Shown: positions 1-11,049 of the stretch, in pieces
How the letters are laid out: every line of letters begins with the position of its first letter
How positions within the stretch are numbered: position 1 is the first letter of the stretch
Origin: Gnetum montanum
Lineage: Eukaryota > Streptophyta > Gnetopsida > Gnetales > Gnetaceae
NCBI GenBank assembly: GCA_015680685.1
Contig: MNCI01019108.1
Coordinates: 987,518-1,051,517, forward strand
Reading direction: 5' to 3'
Length of the DNA: 64,000 nucleotides
Translations under genes and position numbers: made by a program
Notes under the pieces: model-generated
Told to the model about the DNA's origin: nothing
Seen by the model: only the letters and a program-made list of their open reading frames with translations
Databases searched by the model: none

Positions 1-1350
1 TTGTAATAGGGCCCCCACAACGAAGAGTGAACCTCTGGTAGCAATAGGGTGGAAAACTTAAAGAACAAGAAAGATGAGAGAAATAACAATAGTGAAGCCA
101 ATAAAACAAAAACAAAATGGATGTCATTGATGGGGTGAAATAAGAAATAGTTGATTGCAAGAAATGTTTAAGGGAAAGAGCTTAACAATTACACCAAAAA
201 GGAATGCCAGTGGGTCCTCCCCAAAGCAGGCTTATGCCCTTTATGCCCTGACAAACCCACAACCCAAAGAGTTCTTAGGCTTTAGGAATGACATATGGAA
301 ATAGTGGTTAAGAACTTACCCATAAGAATTTACCAAAGAATAACAATGCATCAACCAGGATATAGACTGATTATAAAATCGGCAATGAGATGGAATATGG
401 GAAGCAATATGAAAAGAGAAAATGGAATGGAATGGAATTCCAAAATCAAGATGGTGTAAAGTCCCTTGTTTAGTATGTGATTAAGGTGACTTAATAGAAT
501 TCATTCCATATCTAGATTAAAACTAACCACATTCAATGACTTCGCATCAACACAGTTGACCAACCCATCCTCCTGAAGCAACAAGAATGCATCCATAGAG
601 CCACCACCATTCCAACAAGGGAGAGATAGAGAAGTAGGAAGCGAGAAAGGGCCTTAGTTAGAGGGAACCTTTAGACATGGGTAACATGTCTTTCTAGTGC
701 CATAACCAGTGCTGGTAGCCCATGTTTCTTTATTATGTCTAAGGGGTGTGCTTTAAATTCCCACCAGTTTTTTTTCTCTTTTTTTTTTGTGACAACCACA
801 CCATGTAAAGACTTATTGGATGCATTCAACTTCTTGATATGAGTTGACTGTGGAATGGTGGAAAACCTATGAAAAACATCTAAGTACCCAAGAGAATAGC
901 TAGCACAAATGCTTTGAATCCCCTTGAAGTCACACCCTTTGCAATCCAATTGAATCTTTCCTTAGTTTGAAGAATACTAAGCCACAAATTCATTAATAAG
1001 TTTGCTTGGAAAAAAAGGGACAGTACATTTCCAAAACAAAGGGAGACCATAGAGTTGTTTGGGCAAATGTATGTCGTGGACTCATTTCCTATTTTATCAA
1101 AAGAAACCATATATTAGCATCAACATTAAAAGTCAAAGGTAAAAACCAAACATTAGCAATCAACACCATTATAGTACAATCCACCATCATGAGCACTTAT
1201 TATACGATGAGTGAGAGTAATTCAAACAAAATTTAATAGAAAATGAAATAGTAAAAATTTTAATGATGATGTAAAAAAAATAAGTAAAGATGAATAAAGT
1301 GTAAAACAAAAAAAAAAGACAAAGAAACTGAGGGCTTTAAAATGGTTAGC
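1..1350 (-). other. E1 post-integrase spacer
   Basis: Non-coding spacer downstream of the E1 integrase, alignable by eye to the E2 spacer (about 26130-27960, same strand). It contains the inverted repeat GGTGTG...CACACC at 745-802. A splice-donor-like GTTCAC, equivalent to the E2 donor at 26164, lies at 32-27 on the minus strand. E1 has only about 170 bases where E2 has about 500 between the donor position and the shared 'agtgggtcc' block, and lacks the TATA-containing promoter-like segment of E2. No gene of its own is seen. Confidence 0.7.
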
Positions 1351-1351
1351 A

Positions 1352-4300
1352 TTAGTGGCCATCTTCCCCTCGACTGAGTTGGAAGGAAGAGATCTGAAAT
1401 AATGAGCAAGGTTGTCCATTAATAGAGGTAGTGTTAGTACTGGTTGTTTTAGGCTCATGGAAAGGTTTGGTTTGCTGGATGTTGACCAATAATTTCTTAT
1501 TTGGACTTTTAGGTTTATAGATCATCATGACCCTTGAAGGGAAAGTTTCATGAATAATACAAGGTCCTTCCCACATCGTTTGAAATTTAGTTCGTTGTGG
1601 CACATGTATGGGATTCCAATACAGAACCTTATCTCCTAGTTGGTATTTGACTTTCCTAATCCTTAGGTCATGACGTTGTTTGTTAAAGGTCTTGTGCAGT
1701 TCATTGGATGATAGGATGACTTATTAATTTTCATCTAGCAAGTTAAGGTTCATTAATTGTTCTTTTTATGCTAGATTGAGGTCAAGGTTGAGGTCACATG
1801 CTGTAGATAATGTACGGAGCTCAGCCTAGATAGAAAGTGTTGGAAGTTTATCGTACACTAACTCATAGGGAGATTAACCTATAGGGAGTTTCCAAGTGAA
1901 GCGATATGCCCAAAGAGCATCGTTTAGTTTGGTGAACCAGTCTCACCTATATTTGCTAATGGTTCGTGTCAGTATTTTTGTGATCTCCCTATTGGTGACT
2001 TCGGCTTGGCCATTCACTTGGGGATGATATGGTGTAGTTAGCTTATGCTCAACTCCTAAGCATTGCATCAACTTTCAAAAAGTCACACCTGTAAAATGCG
2101 TACCATTATCGAAAATAAGTGCACGAGGCATGCCAAACCTATTTACGATTTGTTGTTGAACAAATCATGCAGTGGTAGATGATGTATAGTCAGTGACAGC
2201 AGCTACTTCTGCTTACTTTGTAAAATAGTTTATAGTAACAACAATGTAGGCTTTTCCATTGGACATTGGTGTAATAGGCCACATAAAATCAATATCCCAT
2301 ATGCCAAAGGGTTCTAAAGGTTGAATCCATTGTTGTGGATCCTCCATTCTAGTAGTCATTCCCCCATCATGTTGGCAGCGCTCACAAGATTGGACAAAGT
2401 GATGAGCATTCTAGAATAATGTAGGCTAGTAATATTCTATAAGCAAGATTTTAATAGCTATTTGTGTCCTAGTGTAATAACCCTCACAAGGGCCCTGATG
2501 AGTGTCTTGGAGAACTCACAATTGATCTTCATCGAGAACATACCATCGGACTAAGCCATCGAAAGATACCTTATAAAGGTGTCCATTGATTTCCATGAAA
2601 TATTTGGCTCAATGAAGAAATTGTTATTTCTTTTTAACATCTAACCCTTGTGGTGTTTCTTGTGTGAGCAGATAGGTAAGAATGCTACTATACCAATTTG
2701 TCTTTGTGGTTAATTGATTGTTTACTACACCTGCAAAGAGGATTTCATCAGGGAAGCAATCAAAGATTGGATATTCATCCTCTTTGTTGTCCCATCATAA
2801 CCAAGATAAATGATTAGCAACAACATTCTTGGTGCCTTTATGATCGATCATTGTAAGATCAAACTCTTGTAAGATCATGAGCCACTATATGATGCAAGGG
2901 CTCATCATTGGTTTATTCATCAAGAACCGAATTGCACTATGATCAGTGTGTACAAATATCTTATAGCCTAATACATAGTGCCTAAATTTTTCTAGTGCAA
3001 ACACCACATCCATTAATTCTTTTTCTATTGTGGTGTAGTTGAGTTGTGCACTAACAATACTTTGACTTGCACAGTGAATGTAATATGGTCACTTTTGGTC
3101 ATCTAACTATATAAGTACGGCTCCTAAAACAAAGTTGGATGCATCAGTCATTATGTGGAATGGTTTGGACTAGTCAGGAGCTTGTAGAATGAGTGTTTCT
3201 ATGAGCTTTTATTTCAAGGTTTGAAAAGCTAGCTCACATTCCTTTGTCCATTCAAAGGGTGTGTCCTTCTTCCTTGATTCTACCAATGGTTTTGCAATCT
3301 TTGAAAAGTTCTTGATGAAGCATCTATAATAGCTAGTATGTCCAAGAAATGATTGGATATATTTTACAGTTTCAGGTTGACGAGTGATTCCTTAGATGAC
3401 TTTAATCTTTTCAAGATCTACCTCTATCCCTGTTTGTAAAATCTTATGCCCTAACACAATGCCTTCTTGGACTGTTAAATGGCTTTTTTACCAATTGAGC
3501 CTTAAGTTGGTTTCTACACATTCTTTCAATACTTGCTCTAATCGGTCCAATTCTTATTCAAAGTCTACTCTGTAGGTGGAGAAATCGTCCATAAAAACCT
3601 CCACACCATTCCCTATTTGATGCTAAAATATACTTAGAACTAGACATTAAAATGTTCTTGGAGCATTGCACAAGCCAAATGGCATCTACCTATATGCAAA
3701 TGTCCCCCAAGGACTTGTGAATGTAGTCTTGGCTTGGTCTTCTAGTGAAATTTGAATTTGATTGTATCCACTGTAACCATCTAGAAAACTATAGTAGCAA
3801 TGCCCTGCAATGGTATCTAAGACTTGGTCAATGAATGACAATGGAAAGTGGTCTTTGAATGTTGCCATGTTCAATAACCTAAAGTCTATACACATTCTCC
3901 ATTTACCTTCCTTTTTAGGCACAATGACGAATGGGCTAACCCATTCACTATCAACAATGGGGTAGATGAACCCAGCTTTTAGAAGTTGTTTAATTTCTTT
4001 TTTAACCACTTGCTTAAGCTTAGGGTTCAGTTGCCTTTGTGGTTGTCATTGAGGTTTCATGGAGGGGCCAATGTAAATTCTATGTTGACATATCCTAGGA
4101 TCTATTCCAGTTAATTCAAGATATGACCAAGCAAAGGCTTTCGACCATTTTTTTACCATTTTTAGCAGTCTTTCTTTTTGTTGAGGAGTGAGTTTAGCGT
4201 TAATGATTACCAATTTTTCATTCTTCAGAAATGTGTACTCCATACCGATGGGCAATGGTTTTAACTCAAGGGGCTCTTGCTTAAACTCGTCAGGGATTTT

Positions 4301-4960
4301 CAACTTCCCCTAATTGGTATTTTCGGTGTTAGTACTTGGAAGTTCATAGTGGAATTGCTCTAATACATCTATGCTATCAATATAGGTGCAAGTCAAGCTC
4401 TTAGTTGGTTCCATGCATAGAGTTGAGTTGCTCTCTCAATCAGCTATCAGCCATTGGGTACCTTCCTATCTTGTGGATACTGCATATAGGCATCTTTGTA
4501 TGTTGATTATTTGTGCACAATGTTAAGCGTTGTACAAACTAGATCTTCTGCACATAGTTGCACCCTATATCAGTATATGCGATGCATGGAACTTTTTTCT
4601 TCTTGATCTTTCCAAATGTGTTTTCCTTTGATATTTCTAGGGAAAGATGATGTATTCCTAGGCACGCATCAATTGTGCTTAGCCATGCTCTTCCCATAAT
4701 GATTGGAAAGTCCCCTTTATAGTTGTTGACTTGAATCACTAGGAAATCAACTAGATATGACCACCCACAAACAATGGTGACAATGTCCTCCACTAGTCCT
4801 AATGGGACAGTGATGGATTGGTCAGCCAACTCTAAACGAATGTTACTCTTTTTTAATGGAGGTAGGTTCCAGGCTTTGTACATTTCTTAAGAGATTAAGT
4901 TAACGCTAGAACCTAAATCCAAAAGAGCTTTTCAAGGCTCATTCCCAATGATTTGAAAAT
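1352..4960 (-). pseudogene. E1 pol (protease-RT-RNase H-integrase), decayed
   Basis: Degenerate pol polyprotein read right to left. Protease is near 4960-4540, with D-L-G-S in place of the usual D-[ST]-G and a GRAWLST block. RT is near 4300-3500, including KEGKWRMCIDFRLLN, the SFLDGYSGYNQI block and the catalytic FMDDFSTY near 3600-3580. RNase H is near 3150-2850 (TDAS, HTDHSA). Integrase is near 2640-1352, with a CERC half of the HHCC finger, FDNGTHF for the second Asp and AEVTNREI for the Glu. The C-terminal part ends in WEGPCIIHETFPSRV. RT would copy element RNA in virus-like particles and integrase would insert the DNA. Numerous stops and shifts make it non-functional. The motif wording is closest to plant Athila-type elements. 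Confidence 0.88.
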
Positions 4961-7577
4961 ATATAATGGGGCTTCCAAGATCAAAGAATTTCCTAGGAAG
5001 ATGGCCAGCTTTAATCCAATTGGTAATGGCATGAGTCAACATGACCGTGTGCGTTAGGTACGATTTTTGATTCAAAGGAAGCTTCGAAGATTCAAACGAC
5101 GATGAGGTAATTAGATAATTAGCCGCTTATGGCTATAAGAACTTGGTTGGACTATTGGTTCTAAAGAAAGGTCTCTTCTTTGTGTGGTTGTCTAAACCAA
5201 CAATAGGTTGAGGATTGAGAGCCCTTGTAGTGTTACGTTGCTATGGTTGGGTAGGAAGCTCACCCTGCATAGTTAGAGCAGGTAGTAATGGAGCTAATGG
5301 TGGAAAAGGTATAGTCGGATGAGAAGGATAGTATGTTTATGGAACATCACTCCTAGGAGAAGGAGTTCTATAGTACTCATGGGTTTGGTAGTGAGGTTGA
5401 GGAGTGACATGACTAGTGGAGTCACGTGGAGAAATTGGCTACTTAATGTAGTACCTGTATGGGTTAGGTTAACGGTAAGGGTATTGTTGATGTGGCAATG
5501 GCATTTCCCATGATTGTGGGTGTTGCCATTGTTGATACTATTCATTCGATTATGGTGGAGCTCCACTCAGATAGTATGTCAAAGGTTGGTGGAACTGCCT
5601 TGGGTTACCTTGAGGATAAGGTAACCTTTTGAGTGCTTGTCATCTGTTTAATCGTGGGTTTAGTGTATACACCCTAGACTCTTACAAATGTGAGACTTCT
5701 GGGCAACATCCTTTAGGATGGTCATATTGGCATATCTCACATCTATCATCATGGTCTGTATCTGAATCCACAACCTCTTCAATGATGGCAACCTTGCCCT
5801 TACCTTTGTTACATGTAGACTTAGCTTCTTTCTTTTTCCTTCTCTCCCAATCACTACTTTTTTCTCTAGACTCCTTTACTATTTTTAGAATGGTTTAAAA
5901 TTTATCATCTAGGGAGTTCCACATTTGATCTACTTTTGCCGATACTTCTGATGTAAATTTTTGAATGGGCAAAGTCTTCCTATTCACCATCTCTTCAAGT
6001 GGTAACTCTTCTTCATCTTCACAAAATCTAACTTCCTTCTTTCAGAGGAGAGAATCTCTGTTGTATTCCTCTACACTTTCTCTTTTCCTTAACTCACCTT
6101 CCTCCTTGGTAACTTGCTCTAACAATCTTTGTATTTGATGGGCTCGGAGCTCAAATAGTCTTCCTTGGGCATAAGTCCCAAGGGTTCTTCGCATTTTGTA
6201 CCTAAACCCATCCACGAGATGGTGTAGTTGTTCCCTTTGCAAGTAACCATGGCTAGGGTAATGATGTAATAATGCATAATATCAGCCCATGGTAGCATCC
6301 AAGGGTTCGTGTCCTCCTTGTTTCCATCCTTGGATTTGCTTACACAGGTTGGGCACTAGGGAGTACATTTGATACTTATCATTGAATAACTCTAACATGG
6401 TACTCCATCGACGAATGGATTCCAATTCTAAGAACTAGTACCAGCTTTCTGCTTCCTTGATTAGTGTCTATGAAAATAACTTTAGTTTTTGCCACTCATT
6501 TTCTATATTTTTCAAGGCACATGCATGATGAAATGCTTGTAGATGATTTTGAGGATCAGCATTGTATCCCCCTTCAAATTATGGGATGTTGTTCATGTCT
6601 AGTCTTTTGATCCTATTGTCCTTTTGATGCCTTGTTAGAACCCTAAGGGCCTCAGTTATATCTATCATGCTTTGGGTGGCAAGTAGGGGTTCATTGTGAT
6701 CGTATTGTCTATGGTGTCTATGATGCCTATGTTGTTCCCTACTCTCCCTCCTTTCATGTTGTATTTCTTTGGAATGCCCTCATTCCCTTTCTTGACTATT
6801 TTTTCTATGATCTCTATTTTGCGTACCATTGTCCTCATGGTCTTTCCCTTTGCAATTGTATTCAGACCCCAAAGGAGAGGGGGAAGGAGATGAAAAAGGT
6901 GAAGAGGAAGGAAGACTAGCACCGTGATGACCCTTGTCACTTTCTCTTTGGTGGTCTCGACCTCAGTCACGGTTACGATCAGAATGTCCATCAATGTCAC
7001 ATGTTTGTGTTCCTTTTTTGAACCCTTTGTGCCTGTTGGTATTAGAACCTGGGTTATGAATAGTTGAGTGAAAAATCTGATACACAACTCCTTGACCAAA
7101 GTCAACGAGAGAAACATCGTTTTGTGGGAAACCTCCTGAGGAAGGTTCACCACCCTTGTTTTTACTTAGAACATATGGAACATCTTGGGACCACTTCCCC
7201 TTTATATATTTATAATGTCTCTCTTGTTGTAAGTCTCTTTGGTGTTGTGCCTCCGTGGGTTGATACTCTCTTGAGTTGTGCTCATGCACAACGTATTCTG
7301 CTTGTAAGTACTACATACCAATTTGTGTGAGAGAACGAAGAAGCATGCTTGGAACTAAGCAATTAGGAGGTAACACTATGTTACCTTCTAAATATCACCA
7401 ATGCATTTGTTCATCCTAGTGGAGGATAAAGGTAAGGTTTGGTATATACTCATTAGGATTAGTGTATACCATGCAAAAATATTGGGGCACTAGTGGGTCA
7501 TCATGTGTACTATGCCTTCGATTGCTCATTATGTGGGACCTAGTCGGTGAAGCACTCTCATAAGAAGAAGGAGACAT
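4961..7577 (-). pseudogene. E1 gag, decayed
   Basis: Capsid/nucleocapsid gene read right to left. The chosen ATG (7577-7575, starting MSPSS) is followed by a stretch conserved in E2 and E3 (VYTNPNEYIPN...FILH...DEQ). A His/Arg/Ser-rich hydrophilic region comes next. A Gag capsid core follows (LDMNNIP, FEGGYN, HLQAFHHAC, ESWY, WKQGGHEPLD), about 6620-6200, typical of the plant retrotransposon gag domain. A zinc knuckle C-x2-C-x3-H-x3-C lies at 5741-5706. A Pro/Tyr/Gln-rich linker then leads to protease. Many stops and frame changes are present. gag and pol meet without a clear intergenic gap, so the border given is approximate. Confidence 0.82.
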
Positions 7578-7688
7578 GATTGATTATTCGATGTGCAATA
7601 CTCTCTTTTTGATAATTGTAGGACAACTAACCCTCGTTCCAATGATGGAAGGATTTCCTAAGTTCTAATCAGCGCACAAACAACAAAA

Positions 7689-7706
7689 TCCCTGGCAATG
7701 GCACGA
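7689..7706 (-). other. E1 primer binding site (tRNA-Asp type)
   Basis: Minus-strand reading TCGTGCCATTGCCAGGGA, one base inside the 5' LTR. It matches the plant tRNA-Asp primer site TGGCGCCGTTGCCGGGGA (known for Athila-type elements) at 14 of 18 positions. Three of the four differences are transitions. It primes minus-strand DNA synthesis. Confidence 0.82.
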
Positions 7707-7707
7707 A

Positions 7708-8557
7708 TGATGAGTGACAAGGTACTCCTATGCCCAACCATACAAATACGAGCATCTACGTGTGATCCGATCGAACTCCAAGGATTAAGTGTTTATGCAC
7801 TTACATAGAACAAGGATGGATTAGTCAATCATTGTCTTCCCAAGCTTACTTGTAAGGTAGGATTATATGATTAAGTAAACTTGAGGTATATGATTTTTAT
7901 GCTTTTTATGTTTTATGTTCCTGGTGCTTAAAGGGAGGAAATGAAATAATTTAATAACTAATGTGATTTAACTAGTTAACTATTCTCTAACTAGTCCTAA
8001 CACCAGCATCCGTTCTCACTTGTTGGACACATCCTGAACTAGTGTAACACTACTGGGATTACCAAACTTTAGTCATTACTAGGTTACCAAGTATTCCACG
8101 TATGTTCAAAGTGGTCGTACTGAGTGTACTAATTCGTTGGTAATTAATGATTCAATAAAAATAACATTAACTAACTAATGAGAGTAGCAAATAATAGTAA
8201 ATAATATTTAAATGAAACAATTAAGCTATTTTGAATGTTGCAAGGTTGATCACAAAGTTCATCTTTATTTTTGGTCACAAGGTGTGCTCAGGTACACAAT
8301 GCTTAAATAAAGATCCATTCACTTTATGACTCCTACTGTGGGCACTAAGAAATAATTCTAAATCTAGAAAGGGAAAATTGCAATAGTTTAGCTAAGGGAC
8401 TAAGAAAACTCACTCCCAAACCAAGTGCCCCAGTCTCTTATTTATAGACAATGAGACAGGTTCCGACATCGGGTGTCCAATATCACTTAGCAGGCTTTGA
8501 TATCGCAGATCCGATATTACGGATCCAATATCGCAGTCTCGATATCACGACTCATCA
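7708..8557 (-). repeat. E1 5' LTR
   Basis: 850-bp LTR bounded on the plus strand by TGATGAGTGA and ACTCATCA (TG...CA ends). It sits one base from the primer site and aligns along its length with the E2 LTRs (34208-35106 and 8631-9398). Shared blocks include tcttcccaa, ttatgttttatgtt, the accaagt/tgtgctcaggtac region and a TATA-like tataaata (minus strand, from the ttatttata near 8440). The U3 end (8479-8548) has five copies of an (A/G)ATAT(C/T)(A/G)C motif, not seen in the other copies. The partner 3' LTR is outside the window. Confidence 0.85.
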
Positions 8558-8630
8558 ATTCACAAAGTCAAAAATGAGAAGATGAAAAGCATAATTTAAA
8601 AACCATGTTGGATTACTTTCTTATTCAATT
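8558..8630. other. unassigned 73 bp between E1 LTR and E2 3' LTR
   Basis: Sequence between the end of the E1 5' LTR and the first base alignable to the E2 LTR. It does not resemble the corresponding first ~80 bases of the E2 5' LTR (34208-34290). It may be filler, remnant host DNA, or part of an E2 LTR end changed by deletion. No gene or motif is seen. Confidence 0.5.
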
Positions 8631-9398
8631 ATATGTCTTTTGGTACATTGGTCTCTAGGAAATGAACTTGCCCTAATAGTCATTCGTTGTCTTCCCAATT
8701 ATGCTTGTGATACGAAAAGGTATGATTAAGTGTAATCAAGGCATATGATTTGTATTATTTTTATGTTTTATGTTTTGTGTGCTTAAAAAAAAGGATGGAA
8801 GGAATGAAGTAAGTTAATTGCTAATTTAATCTAACTAACTACACCTAACTAATCCTAAGATAAGAATCCATTCCCATTTTTTGTACACATCCTGAACACA
8901 TTTAGCATTACTGGGTTACCAAACATTAAACATTACTAGGATTACCAAGTGCTAAGCGTATGCTCAAGGTGGTCATACTTATGTGCTTAATTAATCACTA
9001 CTTAATCTAGCTTAGTTTAGCCTAATTAATTGATTAATTACTTAAAGTATTAAAGGAAATCACATAAAACATTAAATGCATAAATAATTAATTAATATAT
9101 TTCCAAGTGCTACAAAGTTTATCAAAAGACTAATCTTCATTGTTGTTCACACTTCTGCGCTTAGGTACATCATTGCTTGAATAAAGATCCTTACACTTTC
9201 TAACTCTTATTGTGGACACTTAAAAAATATTCTAACTCTCAAATGAAAAAATTGCAAGAGCTCCACTACAACTATGACAAAAATTACCATAAACCCAACA
9301 AGTGAGCGTGTATTTATAGACTTTATTGTGGAGCTGTGTTAATGGGGCAACACCATGTTGATGGGAGCTTGCTGATGTGACACTTTGACACTTCATCA
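8631..9398 (-). repeat. E2 3' LTR (truncated at its downstream end)
   Basis: Aligns with the E2 5' LTR from 'atgtctttt..gtac' (equivalent to about 34290) to the outer end. Here the plus strand reads acttcatca and is followed at once by the polypurine tract. The first ~80 bases of the LTR on its inner side (34208-34290 in the 5' copy) are absent. By eye it is roughly 80% like its partner, so the insertion is old. Confidence 0.8.
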
Positions 9399-9410
9399 TA
9401 CCCCCAAAAA
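9399..9410 (-). other. E2 polypurine tract
   Basis: Minus-strand TTTTTGGGGGTA immediately before the 3' LTR start TGATGAAGTG. It is equivalent to the E3 tract GTGGGGGTA at 22411-22419. It would prime plus-strand DNA synthesis. Confidence 0.8.
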
Positions 9411-9982
9411 TGAATAAAAATTTATCCTTGAGTTCCTTTAAAAAATTGGAAAGGTATGGGATTATTGACTAACACTTGACACCACTAACTGACACAATAA
9501 AATTGACTGCTGAAGTGTACAGATCAACATCATTACAAAATTTGTGGTGTTCATAACAAAAAATTGAACACCATGACATGACTACTCAAATTGGATGGCA
9601 CATCCTTTGATGGCATCAATATGGTTGAGAAGATCAAATAGTCTTAGGAGGTGAAGGTCCTTAAGACTCCAAAGGACCTTTGCTAGCTTCAAGCACACGT
9701 GTTGGTTGAGGAGGTTGTGACTATTCTACTAATGCTGCTACCTTTGGCGGAAGGTGAAAGGCATCTAGTAATGCCTTCATCTTCTCCTCCTTGCTTTGGG
9801 GATCATTCATAATCCACATGGAATTGCTAATGTGGGCTAGAATGGGGATATCCCATGAACAAGGCATTAATGGGAATAGCTCCTTGACATTGACAAACCA
9901 GGTAATGAATTATTTGTGTTCAACATCAAACGCCCTAACTGCATTTTACAGCTTCTCATAGTTATTCTTTCTTTTGGCCAGG
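9411..9982 (-). pseudogene. E2 ORF3, C-terminal part (separated by E3)
   Basis: From 9977 leftward the minus strand encodes residues matching the C-terminus of E3 ORF3: WF.N.KELFP..P (E3 21899-21950), then W.MNDPQSKEEKMKALLDAF, aligned with W.VNNPRSKKEKMRALLEAF of E3. A Pro-rich tail follows and ends near 9640. The rest, to 9411, is non-coding 3' region before the polypurine tract. It joins in frame to the N-terminal part at 23274 once E3 and one target-site copy are removed. Several stops are present. Confidence 0.82.
9978..9982. repeat. E3 target-site duplication, left copy
   Basis: ccagg immediately left of the 5' LTR. The right copy is ctagg at 23269-23273. They differ by one C/T transition. 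Five bases is the usual duplication size for Ty3/gypsy integrases. Confidence 0.75.
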
Positions 9983-10885
9983 TGATGAAGTGCTCATCAA
10001 TCGATGCGTCGACTGGGCCACATATATGAGGCCCCATATACACGGCCGCATTGATGTAGCCCCGTCGATGCATCTGTCCATGCATCTACACGGCCTCGTT
10101 TACGCAACGTTTTTTCTAGCGTCTAAATAAGTGTGCTCCCGCCACACTTAGGCATCTTTTTGGTAGTTGTAGCGAAGCTCTTGTAATTTGTTTCTGCAAG
10201 AGTTAGAATATTTTCCAAATGCCCGCAGCAGGTGTCAGAAATGTGTTCGACTCTTTATTCGAGCACTAATGTACCTGAGCCCATTGGTGTAATCGACAAT
10301 AAAGAAGAGCTTTTCAAGCATTCCTTGTAGCAATTGGATTTAGTCATTTGAGCATTTAATAGTTTAATATTTCTATGCTTTAATAATTCCTTAAGTTTTC
10401 ATTGTTAACACGTCAATCGTCATTGCCCTTTTATATCTTGTAAAAACCATAAGTACGACCATCTCGAATGTAAACCCAACACTTGGCAACCCAGTGATGC
10501 TTAATGTTCGGTAACCCAGTAGTGGTTAGGGGATGCTCAAGAGGTGCATGGAAGATGGGATTAGATGCTCATGCTAGGAAGAGTTAAGAGATAGATTAGG
10601 ATAATTATAGATTATGCAATATTCCATTCCTCACATTTCATTTCAAGAATTAGCCTTTAGAAGATAAAGAGAAAAGCCATAAAAATCATTGGCCTCAATC
10701 TCACTTAACCATCGCATTAGAACACCACAAGTGAGGTTGAGAAGACAACGATCATTCTAACACAAGGTTTTGCTTGTTAGGGTTTGGTGTATGCAAAGTG
10801 CTTACAGTCTACAGAATTTGACTAAGTCGCATGTGAATGCCCATGATTCACATGGTTGGGCGTAGGGGTACCTCGCCACTCATCA
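9983..10885 (+). repeat. E3 5' LTR
   Basis: 903 bp, TGATGAAGTG...CACTCATCA. It differs from the 849-bp 3' LTR mainly by about 47 extra bases near 10015-10060 (ggccacatatatgaggcccc and a second GC-rich block), which partly duplicate the gtcgatgc motif. The TATA position reads tctaaata (10122-10129), where the 3' LTR has tataaata. By eye the LTRs are roughly 90% identical, most differences being transitions. Its U3 would drive gag-pol transcription. Confidence 0.92.
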
Positions 10886-10886
10886 T

Positions 10887-10904
10887 TGGCACTATTACCA
10901 GGGA
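10887..10904 (+). other. E3 primer binding site (tRNA-Asp type)
   Basis: TGGCACTATTACCAGGGA, one base after the 5' LTR. Compared with TGGCGCCGTTGCCGGGGA, the five differences are all G-to-A or C-to-T. It fixes the plus orientation of E3 and the LTR boundary. Confidence 0.88.
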
Positions 10905-11049
10905 CTGTTAGTCTTACATGTGCCATCTAACCTTAGCAAAATTATCATTCACATTGTTGGAACAGACCCAGGATAGTAAAATCTATGCACGCTAGGCGAC
11001 CTAAGTAAAAAGTAGGGTACGCAAATTAGTGGATTATCTAACATTCAAA

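Larger units (their letters stand above)
1..8557 (-). mobile_element. E1: Athila/Tat-like Ty3/gypsy retrotransposon, 5' part
   Basis: Minus-strand LTR retrotransposon cut by the left edge of the window. Reading leftward it has a 5' LTR (8557-7708), a primer binding site (7706-7689), gag, pol in the order protease, RT, RNase H, integrase, and the first part of the post-integrase spacer. The pol order makes it Ty3/gypsy. The tRNA-Asp-type primer site, the D-L-G protease motif and the FMDDFS RT motif point to the Athila/Tat branch. Its third ORF and 3' LTR would lie left of position 1. All reading frames carry many stops, so it is a dead copy. E2 and E3 in this window are the same family. Confidence 0.9.
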
